DNA of 64,000 bases from Anaeromassilibacillus senegalensis (lineage in GTDB: Bacteria > Bacillota > Clostridia > Oscillospirales > Acutalibacteraceae). The position numbers and the translations under genes were made by a program. The stretch is taken from NCBI RefSeq assembly GCF_021531715.1, contig NZ_JAFBIT010000001.1:930001-994000 (forward strand), written 5' to 3'. Below, piece by piece: positions 6,771 through 15,546 of the stretch. Each line of letters starts with the position of its first letter. The stretch's first letter is position 1. Under the pieces are notes generated by a model. It made no database searches. It worked only from the letters and a program-made list of their open reading frames with translations, and was not told the DNA's origin.

Positions 6771-8297
6771 ATGGTTTCTAAAGCTTTCAGCATGGGGCTT
6801 TTCGGTATGCACGCATTTGTGGTAGAGGTTGAATGCGATATCTCCGCCGGTCTGCCCACCTTCGATCTCGTCGGTCTGCCGGACGCTGCGGTGAAGGAAT
6901 CGCGCAACCGCGTGCGTTCCGCGCTCAAAAATTGCGGCTTCGATTTTCCCGTCAGCCGTATCACGATGAATCTGGCCCCCGCCGACACGCGCAAGGAAGG
7001 CCCCGTCTATGACCTGCCGCTGCTGATTGCGCTGCTGAAGGCAACCGGACAGCTCAACGCCAATACGGACGACTGCATCTTTGCCGGTGAGCTTTCTCTT
7101 TCCGGCGCACTCCGTCCCGTGCGCGGCGTGCTCTCCATGGCCATCGAAGCCGCAAAGCACGGCTTCCATCATATGTTTGTCCCTGCGGAAAACGCGTTTG
7201 AGGGCGCGGTTGTCGCCGGGCTTTCGGTCTATCCCGTGCCGAACATATTCACTCTGCTCGATCATCTGCGCGGCCGGACACCGATCCCGCCTGCAGCACC
7301 GTATCAGCCGGATGCCCGGCAAAAAGCCGCCCTGCCTGACTTCGCCGACGTGAAAGGACAGGCGCAGGCCAAGCGCGCGCTGGAAATCGCTGCAAGCGGT
7401 GGCCATAACGTGCTGCTGATCGGCGCCCCCGGCTCGGGCAAGAGCATGCTCGCAAAGCGCCTGCCCTCCATCCTGCCGGAAATGCGCTTTGAGGAAATGA
7501 TTGAAACGACGGAAATCCACTCCGTTGCGGGGCTGCTGCCGGGCAACACCGCCCTGATCGAGAACCGGCCCTTCCGCGCACCGCACCATACGATCTCCGG
7601 TCCCGGCCTGACGGGCGGCGGCTCCATCCCGCGTCCGGGCGAGATCTCCCTCGCGCACAACGGCGTGCTCTTTCTCGACGAACTGCCGGAGTTCTCGCGC
7701 AGTTCGATGGAAACGCTGCGGCAGCCGCTTGAGGACGGTGTCGTGAACGTATCCCGCGTGAACGGCACCGTGACCTTCCCTTGCCGTGTCATGTTGGTCG
7801 CCGCGATGAATCCCTGTCCCTGCGGCTACTACGGGCATCCCACGCGCCCCTGCACCTGTTCGGACGGCGCGGTTGCCCGCTATCTCGGGCGCGTTTCCGG
7901 TCCGCTGCTCGACCGCATTGACCTGCATATTGAGGTGCCGCCGGTGGATTTTAACAACCTCTCGAGCACGCGGAAGGAAGAAAGCTCCGCCGATATCAAA
8001 CAACGCGTTGACGCGGCACGGGCGCTCCAGACGCGGCGCTTCGCCGGCACAAACGTCGCCTGCAATGCGCAGATCCCGCCAGAGCTGCTCCACGAGGTCT
8101 GCCGCACCTCTGCCGCGGCAGACGGCCTGCTCAAGAACGCGTTTGAGAAATTCGGCCTTTCGGCACGCGCCTATGACCGCGTGCTCAAGGTCGCCCGCAC
8201 CATCGCCGATCTGGACGGCTCGAAGGATATCGAAGCAAAGCATGCCGCCGAAGCTGTGCGCTACCGCACGCTCGACCGGAAATACTGGTCCAGATAA
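6771..8297 (+). CDS. comM: YifB/ComM family Mg-chelatase-like AAA+ ATPase
   Basis: 508-aa AAA+ protein with the complete family layout. The N-terminal Lon-substrate-like domain starts MVSKAFSMGLFGMHAFVVEV. Walker A is GAPGSGKSMLAKRLP (about 220) and Walker B is VLFLDELPEF. The zinc-type cluster CPCGYYGHPTRPCTC and the C-terminal Mg_chelatase_C domain follow. ComM is a branch-migration helicase in natural transformation in Gram-negatives; the role in Clostridia is inferred. The ribosome-binding site is AAAGGCGG. dprA, another transformation gene, is also in the window. The gene ends in a strong terminator shared with the convergent lysozyme gene. Confidence 0.93.
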   Translation: MVSKAFSMGLFGMHAFVVEVECDISAGLPTFDLVGLPDAAVKESRNRVRSALKNCGFDFPVSRITMNLAPADTRKEGPVYDLPLLIALLKATGQLNANTDDCIFAGELSLSGALRPVRGVLSMAIEAAKHGFHHMFVPAENAFEGAVVAGLSVYPVPNIFTLLDHLRGRTPIPPAAPYQPDARQKAALPDFADVKGQAQAKRALEIAASGGHNVLLIGAPGSGKSMLAKRLPSILPEMRFEEMIETTEIHSVAGLLPGNTALIENRPFRAPHHTISGPGLTGGGSIPRPGEISLAHNGVLFLDELPEFSRSSMETLRQPLEDGVVNVSRVNGTVTFPCRVMLVAAMNPCPCGYYGHPTRPCTCSDGAVARYLGRVSGPLLDRIDLHIEVPPVDFNNLSSTRKEESSADIKQRVDAARALQTRRFAGTNVACNAQIPPELLHEVCRTSAAADGLLKNAFEKFGLSARAYDRVLKVARTIADLDGSKDIEAKHAAEAVRYRTLDRKYWSR

Positions 8298-8307
8298 ATA
8301 AAACAGC

Positions 8308-8348
8308 AAAAGGACTGCTGGCCTTGCGGCTTGCAGTCCTTTTCCTTT
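8308..8348 (+). terminator. Convergent terminator between comM and the SH3-lysozyme gene
   Basis: Stem AAAAGGACTGC / GCAGTCCTTTT around a GC-rich loop, followed by T-rich sequence on the plus strand and an A-rich flank that serves the minus strand. The 3' end touches the last codon of the lysozyme gene. Confidence 0.8.
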
Positions 8349-11300
8349 AGCGGAACGAACAGTTCGGGATTTCGTATCCGTATGTATTCTTTTTGTAATT
8401 CGCACTCGACGGCGAAGCCTCCGCGTAATTCGCATAGGAGAACACTTTCGCTTCTGCGAGACGGCGGTAATACAGACCGGCGTAGCAGTTGCCGCCCGCC
8501 ACGTGCCAATCAAGCAGATTGCTGCCGAACGTGTATGCGTCCACATAGTTGAGGTCACGCGTGAGTCCGGCGGTATTCGTGAACGAAACGTCGCCCGCAC
8601 GCACCCATCCGGTCTTGCCGTTTGCAGAAACCTTATACCACGTGTGCTTCATTTGGGCATCGCGGTAGAACTCGAGAATGTTGACGCTGGTGTCCACGGA
8701 GAGTGTCGTGACGGTAGACGATGACGCGCTGTGATCGCTGTAAACCGTCAGACTGTCCGCTGTCACCTTGCCGCCATATGGGTTGGAGGCGGAAAGATCC
8801 TCCGGCGGCACAACCGCGTTCAGGATCACGGTGCGGACATAGCACTTTGTTGTGCCGTTCCAGAACGATGCACCGACATTATATGAGAAGCTCACCAGCG
8901 CATCAAACTGGCACTGGCTCATCAGCAGTCCGTTGCCCGAAATGAACCGATTGACCTCCGTGGTATAAGAGCCACGGTTGATCGTATCCGCGAGCATCGC
9001 TTTGGCTTCCGTGCGGGTCAGATCGTTGTAGAACGTCCCGTTTTTACCGACGACATAGCCGTAACCGACCGTCGGGATGTTGCCCGCAAGCGTATCCGGG
9101 CTGACAGACGGCACATAACCCTCATACGACGCTATATTTTCCAGCATGCTGTCGCTGATGCGCCTCGATTCGTTCGAGACGCTGACCGCATCCGTTGCGG
9201 ACACAACCAGAATCGTGAATTCTCTGTACGACGAGCCGTAGCCGCTGCCCGAGCTAGAATAAGCGCGTACCATATAGGTGCCCGGCATACTGACCGAAGC
9301 CGACGCCGAAAAGACACGGACATCATTGCTGTCCTGCGATTCTGCGGTATAGCTGCTCGTCTCATAGGTGCCGACGCCCTGAATTTCAAATTTTACCGCC
9401 GTTTTCTGCGGATCCGTAACCGCAACAAGATCGAAGCTCGAGCCAGCCGCTATGACATTCGGCGTTGTATAGGCAAAGCGGATCGCTTCAGGCTCCGTGA
9501 CCGTCACGGTGCAGGAGGCCAGCTCCTTGCCGTTCACGGTCTTGCCGACGATCTTCGCCGTACCGGGCGCAGCGCCATAGACAAACACCTGGTTGTGTGC
9601 GTTTGCTTTGACCGTCGCAACGGAGGTATTACTGCTCGACCAGACTACCGTACCGCTGACAGTCGCTTCAAGATAGATCGACTTATACTGCGGAATCTTC
9701 GCTGTGGAAGCGGAGAGCGACGCGCTGCCGGCGGAAGGGTCATACGCTGTGACATACTCTGCGGACACATAGCCTTCTTTGCCGGCCGATGTGCGGACAT
9801 GTACCCAGCCGGTTGTGTTGCGGTCAAGCACCTCCAGAACCGTGCCCGAATCCAGAACCATCAGAACGCTTGTATCGGTGCCCGGGCCTTTGCGCAGGTT
9901 CAGGCCGACAGTCGTGCGGACATATTCGCCGGTGGAGGGCGTATTGCTGCCGCCTTCTTCCTCCTCACCGTCGTCCGGATCAGACGGCTTGACCGAGTTG
10001 ATGTCTCCGGAAATAATTCTCAGATACTGCGCTGCAAAGTAGCCCTCCGTGCCGTCCGAAAGCTTCACCTTATACCACTGACTGTTCGTCGCTTCCGTGA
10101 CGGTCACCGTTACGCTTGCATCGACCACCTTGATGACGCTGTACGTCGTGCCCGGGCCTTTGCGCAGGTTGATATCCGTCGTAGTCTGGGCCTGCACCTT
10201 GCCGTTTGCAGCCGGGGTCGGCGTGGGCGTCGCGGTCGGGTTTGCGGAAGCGGTGCTGCCGGACGTGATTTTGAGGTATTCGGAGAAAAGATAGCCCTCC
10301 TTACCGTCTGAAAGCTTCACCTTATACCACTGGCTGTTGGAGGTGTCCGTCACCGTGACGGTCGTGTTCTCCGGCACGACCTTGATGATGCCGTAACTCG
10401 TGCCTGCGCCGCGGCGGAGATTTACCCCTGCCGTAGTCTTAGCCTGCATCGTGCCGCTTGGAGCAGACGTCGGAGTTGCCGTGGGCTTTGGCGTTGTCGT
10501 TGCCGTATTGCCGGAAAGGATCTTGAGATAAATCGAATAGATATAGCCGGTTGTGCCGCTCGCAGTCTTAACCGCGTACCACGCGGAATTGCTGCGATCC
10601 GTAACCGTAACGTGTGTGCCCGAAGCGATCACGCCCTTGGAGGAATAGCTCGTACCCGGGCCGCTGCGCAGATTCACATATTCCGTCGTCTGTGCCGAAA
10701 CCGAGCCAGACGGAGCCGAGGTCGGGGCCGGCGTGGATGCGCTGGATGAAAGCTTCACATAAGCTGAATACATATAACCGGTTGTACCGTTGGCGAGCTT
10801 TACGGCATACCACGAGCTGTTGCTCGTATCCGTAACCGTAACCTGTGTGCCCGAAGCGATCACACCCTTGGAGGAATAGCTCGTGCCCGGACCGCTGCGC
10901 AGATGGACATACTCGGTTGTTGTGCCTGATACCGACGAACCGGAGGGCGCCTGCGTCGGCGCTGCAGTGGCGGACGGCTTCGCCGTAGCTTCAGCCGCTG
11001 TGCCATCCAGTTTCACATACTGTGCGTACATATAGCCCGTCGTACCGTTTGCGAGCTTCACGGCATACCACGCGCTGTTGCTTGTATCCGTGATTGTGAG
11101 CTTCGTGCCGGATGCGATCACGCCCTTAGAGGAATAGCTCGTACCCGGGCCGCTGCGCAGATGGACGTATTCGGTCGTCGTTCCCGACGCCGAAGAACCG
11201 GAAACCGCAAGTTGCAGGTATTTCGAATATACGTAGCCGGTTGAGCCACCGGAGGTCTTCACCGCATACCACTCGGCATTGCTTGTATCCGTAACCGTCA

Positions 11301-11493
11301 CGGAAGTTCCGGATGCCAGCACGCCCTTTGAGCTGTAGCTCGTACCCGGGCCGCTGCGCAGATGGACATACTCCGTGGTCTTTGCCGCCGTCTCCTCCGC
11401 AGATACAGCAAACGGGCAAGCTGCGAGAAGCAGCGTCAGAGACAAAAGCAATACCAACGCTTTCTTGGCGGTTTTCCGCAGGGGATGCTTCAT
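8347..11493 (-). CDS. Secreted multi-SH3 cell wall hydrolase with SH3-interrupted GH24 lysozyme domain
   Basis: 1048-aa exported protein. The signal peptide (residues 1-32) contains LLAAC, which could act as a lipobox, and AVSA, a possible signal peptidase I site. Seven bacterial SH3 repeats follow (about 39-580); the first four are nearly identical (TTEYVHLRSGPGTSYSSKG) and are separated by Pro/Thr/Ala linkers. Then come a Big_2-type Ig domain (about 590-670) and a second Ig-like segment. The C-terminal domain is a phage-type lysozyme (GH24): the catalytic Glu is E791 in SYEGYVPSV, with PTVGYGY and QFDALVSFSYNVGA. An eighth SH3-like module (about 910-970) splits this fold before the closing WHVAGGNCYAGLYYRRLAEA. 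It probably cleaves peptidoglycan at or outside the wall. The ATG at 11493 is chosen, 12 nt after AAGGA. Confidence 0.88.
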   Translation of the reverse strand: MKHPLRKTAKKALVLLLSLTLLLAACPFAVSAEETAAKTTEYVHLRSGPGTSYSSKGVLASGTSVTVTDTSNAEWYAVKTSGGSTGYVYSKYLQLAVSGSSASGTTTEYVHLRSGPGTSYSSKGVIASGTKLTITDTSNSAWYAVKLANGTTGYMYAQYVKLDGTAAEATAKPSATAAPTQAPSGSSVSGTTTEYVHLRSGPGTSYSSKGVIASGTQVTVTDTSNSSWYAVKLANGTTGYMYSAYVKLSSSASTPAPTSAPSGSVSAQTTEYVNLRSGPGTSYSSKGVIASGTHVTVTDRSNSAWYAVKTASGTTGYIYSIYLKILSGNTATTTPKPTATPTSAPSGTMQAKTTAGVNLRRGAGTSYGIIKVVPENTTVTVTDTSNSQWYKVKLSDGKEGYLFSEYLKITSGSTASANPTATPTPTPAANGKVQAQTTTDINLRKGPGTTYSVIKVVDASVTVTVTEATNSQWYKVKLSDGTEGYFAAQYLRIISGDINSVKPSDPDDGEEEEGGSNTPSTGEYVRTTVGLNLRKGPGTDTSVLMVLDSGTVLEVLDRNTTGWVHVRTSAGKEGYVSAEYVTAYDPSAGSASLSASTAKIPQYKSIYLEATVSGTVVWSSSNTSVATVKANAHNQVFVYGAAPGTAKIVGKTVNGKELASCTVTVTEPEAIRFAYTTPNVIAAGSSFDLVAVTDPQKTAVKFEIQGVGTYETSSYTAESQDSNDVRVFSASASVSMPGTYMVRAYSSSGSGYGSSYREFTILVVSATDAVSVSNESRRISDSMLENIASYEGYVPSVSPDTLAGNIPTVGYGYVVGKNGTFYNDLTRTEAKAMLADTINRGSYTTEVNRFISGNGLLMSQCQFDALVSFSYNVGASFWNGTTKCYVRTVILNAVVPPEDLSASNPYGGKVTADSLTVYSDHSASSSTVTTLSVDTSVNILEFYRDAQMKHTWYKVSANGKTGWVRAGDVSFTNTAGLTRDLNYVDAYTFGSNLLDWHVAGGNCYAGLYYRRLAEAKVFSYANYAEASPSSANYKKNTYGYEIPNCSFR

Positions 11494-11570
11494 AAATATC
11501 ACCAATCCTTACAAACAGAATCTATTAACCGATGGACGGGCCATGCAACAGATATGTCAATACGTTTACA

Positions 11571-11599
11571 ATTATAGCGTAAAAGTTACAACTTTGCAA
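11571..11599 (-). promoter_or_regulatory. Promoter of the SH3-lysozyme gene
   Basis: TTGCAA (11594-11599) - 17 bp - TATAAT (11571-11576) on the minus strand, about 75 nt upstream of the start codon. Confidence 0.78.
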
Positions 11600-11641
11600 C
11601 CTTTTTGAGAAAAATCGCATTGGAAATTCTTAGAAAAAAGC

Positions 11642-11678
11642 AAAAAAATTACCGGACTTCCTGAGAAATCCGGTAATT
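11642..11678 (-). terminator. Terminator of ackA
   Basis: Minus-strand stem AATTACCGGA / TCCGGTAATT followed by a run of T residues, about 22 bp after the ackA stop. Confidence 0.85.
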
Positions 11679-11699
11679 CCTGCTATATGCACTGATAAA

Positions 11700-12905
11700 T
11701 TACAGCTTTTCGACGATTTCCTTCGTATCGCGCGCGATGACGAGCTCCTCGTTGGTCGGGATGATGTAGACCGCCACCTTGCTGTCGTCTGTGGAAATCT
11801 TCTTCTCCTGACCGCGGACGCCAGCGTTGGCTTCCTTGTCAAACTTGATGCCGAGGTACTCCATGTTGCGGCAGATGCGCTCGCGGAGCGTATCCTGATT
11901 CTCACCGAGACCGGCTGTGAAGACGATCGCGTCCACGCCGTTCAGCGCTGCGGCATAAGAACCGATGAACTTCTGAATTTGGTAGACGAGCATCTCATGC
12001 GCAAGATGTGCGCGCTCGTTGCCCTCGTCCTCTGCCTTGCAGATGTCGCGGTCGTCGCTGGAGATGCCGGAAATACCGAGCAGACCGGACTTCTTGTTGA
12101 AGAGGTCAGACAGCTCAGACGGAGACAGGTGCTCCTGCTCGGCAATAAACGTGACGACGGACGGATCGAGCGTACCGGTACGGGTGCCCATCATGAAGCC
12201 GTCGAGCGGTGTGAGGCCCATGCTGGTGTCGATAACCTTGCCGTCCTTGATCGCGGTGATCGAGGAACCGTTGCCGATGTGGCAAGTGATAACCTTCAGA
12301 TCCTTGAGATCCTTGCCCATGAGCTCTGCCAGACGATGGCTGACATAGCGGTGGGAGGTGCCGTGGAAGCCGTAGCGGCGGATCTTATACTTCTCATAAT
12401 ACTCGTACGGAACGGCGAACATATATGCCTTCGGCGGCATGGTGGAATGGAACGCCGTATCGAACACGACGACTTCCGGCACGTCCTTGCCGAAAACGCT
12501 CATGCAGGCGCGGATGCCCTGTACGTGCGCGCTGTTGTGCAGCGGTGCGAGCGGGATCAGGCTCTCGATGCCCTCGATAACCTTCTCGTCGACCAGAACG
12601 GATTCGCTGAACAGCGAGCCGCCCTGAACGATACGGTGACCGATCGCAGCGACCTCGCCGAGATCCTTAATGACGCCGACTTCGCTGTCGAGAAGCGCAT
12701 TCTTGACCTGCTCGAAAGCCTCAGTGTGGTTCTTCATGCAGATCTCGATCTTCTTCTCTCTGCCGTCCGCCGTCTTGTGACCGAAAATACCCATTTCAAG
12801 ACCGATCTTTTCGCAGTTTCCCTTGGCAAGCATCTGCTCGTTGTCCATATCAATGAGCTGATATTTGAGCGAGGAGCTGCCGGCGTTGATAACCAGAATT
12901 TTCAT
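11700..12905 (-). CDS. ackA: Acetate kinase
   Basis: 401-aa acetate kinase: acetyl phosphate + ADP <-> acetate + ATP, the ATP-yielding last step of acetate fermentation. The ASKHA-fold signatures are clear: MKILVINAGSSSLKYQ at the N-terminus, VFDTAFHSTMP, RYGFHGTSHRYVS with the substrate-binding His/Arg region, CHIGNGSSITAIKDGK, and the C-terminal FTAGLGENQ. The length is normal. The ATG at 12905 follows GGGGGAAG. No pta lies next to it in this window. It is divergent from tmcAL, whose product also uses acetate and ATP. Confidence 0.97.
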   Translation of the reverse strand: MKILVINAGSSSLKYQLIDMDNEQMLAKGNCEKIGLEMGIFGHKTADGREKKIEICMKNHTEAFEQVKNALLDSEVGVIKDLGEVAAIGHRIVQGGSLFSESVLVDEKVIEGIESLIPLAPLHNSAHVQGIRACMSVFGKDVPEVVVFDTAFHSTMPPKAYMFAVPYEYYEKYKIRRYGFHGTSHRYVSHRLAELMGKDLKDLKVITCHIGNGSSITAIKDGKVIDTSMGLTPLDGFMMGTRTGTLDPSVVTFIAEQEHLSPSELSDLFNKKSGLLGISGISSDDRDICKAEDEGNERAHLAHEMLVYQIQKFIGSYAAALNGVDAIVFTAGLGENQDTLRERICRNMEYLGIKFDKEANAGVRGQEKKISTDDSKVAVYIIPTNEELVIARDTKEIVEKL

Positions 12906-12980
12906 TTCGTCTTCCCCCTGTAATGTGTTGTTATGTCGTGCAAAGTGCAAAAAATAAGCGCGCAGGTTTAAAAACGCGGC

Positions 12981-13009
12981 TTGTCAGTTAATCTGCAATG
13001 CTGTATTAT
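12981..13009 (+). promoter_or_regulatory. Promoter of tmcAL
   Basis: TTGTCA (12981-12986) - 17 bp - TATTAT (13004-13009). On the other strand TATAAT at about 13008-13013 may serve ackA, but no clear -35 accompanies it. Confidence 0.7.
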
Positions 13010-13053
13010 ATAATAGTACAAATCCGGGGGAATTTCAAGGAGTTTCACGCAAA

Positions 13054-14247
13054 ATGGTTGCAAAAAATAGGATTTCAGGGATAATTTGTGAGTTTAACCC
13101 GCTGCACAACGGCCACGCGGCACTGCTGAAGCATCTGCGGCAGGATGCAGACGACCGGACTGTCTGTGTAATGAGCGGAAATTTTGTCCAGCGCGGCGAG
13201 GCGGCCGTGCTCGATAAATGGTCGCGCACGCGTCTCGCGCTCGAAAACGGCGCGGATCTCGTCCTGGAGCTGCCGCTTCCGTGGGCGATGGCCGGCGCGG
13301 AACGGTTTGCGCTCGGCGGCGTTTCGCTTCTGGCCGCGCTCGGCGGTGTCGATCGTCTGGCGTTCGGCAGCGAATGCGGCGAAACTACGCCGCTGCTGCG
13401 GATTGCCGAATACCTGCTCAGCCCGCAGTTTTCCGCAGATATCCGTCCGCATCTTGCTGCCGGGCTGCCGTTTGCTGCGGCGCGCGGCAAGGCAATTGAA
13501 AAAGCGCTTGGCGCAGACTGCGCGGCGCTCAATGAACAGCCGAACAACATTCTCGGCATTGAATATTGCAAGGCGCTCACAAAGCGCGGCTCAATGATCA
13601 CACCGTATACCATTCCCCGGGTGGCGGTCGGCCATGACGCGCAGAATGTCAGCGGGCGCTTCGCCTCGGCAAGTCTCCTCCGCCGCCTGAGTGCCGAAGG
13701 TGAAGACATCTCCCCCTTCGTGCCCGAGAACACCAATGCGCGCATCGGTGAACTGCGCGGCGAGAAACGTTATCCTGCGAATATCCGCTATCTGGAGCGT
13801 GCGGTGCTCGCATTTCTTGTCACCCTTTCTCCCGAACGACTGCGCACCGTGCCGGACGTCTCGGAGGGCATCGAAAACCGCATCCTCGCTGCAGCCGGCA
13901 CCGCACCGTCACTTGAAGCACTGTATGACGCGGTCAAAACAAAGCGGTACAGCCACGCGCGCATCCGGCGCATCGTGCTCAGCGCCTTTCTGGGACTTAC
14001 GGACGATTTGCCCGCTACGCTGCCGTATCTCCGCGTGCTCGGCATGAACGAACGCGGCGCAGAGATTCTCCGCACGGCGAAACCCACCCTGCCCTACGTC
14101 ACACGTCCCGCCGACGTGAAAAAACTTTCCGCCGACGCACAGCGCATCTTCGCGTTGGAAGCACGCGCCGACGACCTTTACGGTTTCTGCACCGAACATC
14201 GCCGCCCCGCCGGACTGGACTACACGGAAAAGCTCATCCGTTTATAA
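13054..14247 (+). CDS. tmcAL: tRNA(Met) cytidine acetate ligase TmcAL
   Basis: 397-aa nucleotidyltransferase-fold protein of the YlbM/TmcAL family. The enzyme makes N4-acetylcytidine at the wobble position of elongator tRNA-Met by activating acetate with ATP. Visible signatures are IICEFNPLHNGHAALL (the HxGH-type nucleotidyl transfer motif), VMSGNFVQRGEAAV, DLVLELPLPWAMAGAE and FGSECG. The start ATG follows AAGGAG. It sits back to back with ackA and is closed by a hairpin terminator shared with the convergent ilvE gene. Confidence 0.93.
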   Translation: MVAKNRISGIICEFNPLHNGHAALLKHLRQDADDRTVCVMSGNFVQRGEAAVLDKWSRTRLALENGADLVLELPLPWAMAGAERFALGGVSLLAALGGVDRLAFGSECGETTPLLRIAEYLLSPQFSADIRPHLAAGLPFAAARGKAIEKALGADCAALNEQPNNILGIEYCKALTKRGSMITPYTIPRVAVGHDAQNVSGRFASASLLRRLSAEGEDISPFVPENTNARIGELRGEKRYPANIRYLERAVLAFLVTLSPERLRTVPDVSEGIENRILAAAGTAPSLEALYDAVKTKRYSHARIRRIVLSAFLGLTDDLPATLPYLRVLGMNERGAEILRTAKPTLPYVTRPADVKKLSADAQRIFALEARADDLYGFCTEHRRPAGLDYTEKLIRL

Positions 14248-14280
14248 AAATACTCGGCTGCTGCAAAACACATAAAATAT

Positions 14281-14316
14281 AAAAATGGTCGGACAATGCG
14301 CTTGCCCGACCATTAT
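14281..14316. terminator. Bidirectional terminator between tmcAL and ilvE
   Basis: Stem ATGGTCGGACAA / TTGCCCGACCAT with an A-run on one side and a T-rich tail on the other; it can serve both convergent genes. Confidence 0.8.
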
Positions 14317-14327
14317 TCTTGCCTTTT

Positions 14328-15401
14328 TTACTTTGTAACTTCGACTGTCCAGCCGAGGGTATCCTCGACCTTACCGGTCTGGATGCCGGTGACGGTGTCG
14401 TACAGCTTCTGGCTGACTTCACCGATGCCGCCGTCTGCAATCTGCATGACCTCGTCCTCAAAGCGGAGATGGCCGACCGGCGAAATGACCGCCGCCGTGC
14501 CGCTGCCCCAGCATTCCTCGAGTGCGCCGGTACGTGCCGCCTCAACGAGCTCGTCGACGGAGATTCTTCTCTCCTCGACCGGCAGACCCCACTTTTTGCA
14601 CAGATCGATGCAGGAGGCGCGGGTAACGCCCGGCAGAATGCTGCCGTTGAGCATCGGCGTGACGACCGTGCCGTTGATCTTGAAGAAGATGTTCATCGCG
14701 CCGACTTCCTCAATGTACTTGCGCTCGACGCCGTCGAGCCAGAGCACCTGAGAATATCCCTCGTCGTGCGCCTTCATCTGCGCTGCAAGGCTTGCGACGT
14801 AGTTGCCGCCCGTCTTGGCTTCGCCGATGCCGCCGCGAACCGCACGGACGTAATCGTCCTCGATCCAGATCTTCACCGGGTCGAGACCGCTTGCATAGTA
14901 AGCGCCGACCGGAGAGAGGATGATGATGAACTTGTATGTATTGGACGGACGAACGCCGAGGAACGGATCTGTCGCGATGACGAACGGACGGATGTAAAGC
15001 GAGGTGCCCGGTCTTGTCGGGATCCAGTCCGCATCGATGGAAACCAGCGTCTTGATGCCGTTGAGGAAATCGTCCTCCGGAATCTCCGGGATGCAGAGTC
15101 TTCTGTTGGAGTTGTTCGCGCGCTCAATGTTCTTGTTCGGGCGGAACAGCAGGATTCTGCCGTCCTCGCACTTGTAGGCCTTCATGCCCTCGAACATTTC
15201 CTGACCGTAGTGGAAAACCATTGCAGAAGGCTCAAGAGAGATCTCCTGATACGGCATGATCTTCGGATCGTGCCAGCCCTGCTGCGGGTTGTACTCCATC
15301 ACATACATATGGTCGGTAAAGATTTTGCCAAAGCCGAGCTTGCTTTCGTCTGTCGGCTTCGCCTTGGGCGCTGTGGTGCGCTCAATCTTGATTTCCTGCA
15401 T
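14328..15401 (-). CDS. ilvE: Branched-chain amino acid aminotransferase
   Basis: 357-aa fold-type IV PLP aminotransferase (IlvE type II). It interconverts Leu/Ile/Val and their 2-oxo acids using glutamate. Signatures: FHYGQEMFEGMKAYKCEDG near residue 65-85, RRLCIPEIPEDDF, and GEAKTGGNYVASLAAQ, in which the Lys of AKTGGNY is the PLP Schiff-base residue. EVGAMNIFF and VTRASCIDLCKKWG follow. The start at 15401 (MQEIKIERT) fits the family; longer in-frame starts read through the promoter. It is monocistronic between its own promoter and the terminator shared with tmcAL. No T-box or leader peptide was seen. Confidence 0.95.
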   Translation of the reverse strand: MQEIKIERTTAPKAKPTDESKLGFGKIFTDHMYVMEYNPQQGWHDPKIMPYQEISLEPSAMVFHYGQEMFEGMKAYKCEDGRILLFRPNKNIERANNSNRRLCIPEIPEDDFLNGIKTLVSIDADWIPTRPGTSLYIRPFVIATDPFLGVRPSNTYKFIIILSPVGAYYASGLDPVKIWIEDDYVRAVRGGIGEAKTGGNYVASLAAQMKAHDEGYSQVLWLDGVERKYIEEVGAMNIFFKINGTVVTPMLNGSILPGVTRASCIDLCKKWGLPVEERRISVDELVEAARTGALEECWGSGTAAVISPVGHLRFEDEVMQIADGGIGEVSQKLYDTVTGIQTGKVEDTLGWTVEVTK

Positions 15402-15435
15402 ATCAAACACTTCTTTCTTGTTTGGCTTATTTGCT

Positions 15436-15464
15436 ATTTTATCACTTTTGCCGGTTTTTTGCAA
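15436..15464 (-). promoter_or_regulatory. Promoter of ilvE
   Basis: TTGCAA (15459-15464) - 17 bp - TAAAAT (15436-15441) on the minus strand, about 28 nt from the likely transcription start to the ATG. Confidence 0.8.
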
Positions 15465-15546
15465 GTTTCCGATCCCAAAACTGCATCAAAAAACTGACAA
15501 AGAACATCAGACAATTCAAAAAGTTTTTATCTTTTTCTGATGAAAT

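Noticed and set aside
6651-8600. 649-codon minus-strand open frame opposite comM
   Set aside because: It is antisense to the full ComM motif set and crosses the comM promoter and terminator.
9740-11390. Regularly spaced DNA repeats that could look like a CRISPR array
   Set aside because: The period is about 200 bp, and the repeats are coding SH3 modules in one reading frame.
15465-15546. Hairpin CATCAGA...TCTGATG downstream of the RsmF-type gene as a terminator
   Set aside because: The stem is short and AT-rich and no T-run follows, so it is not called.
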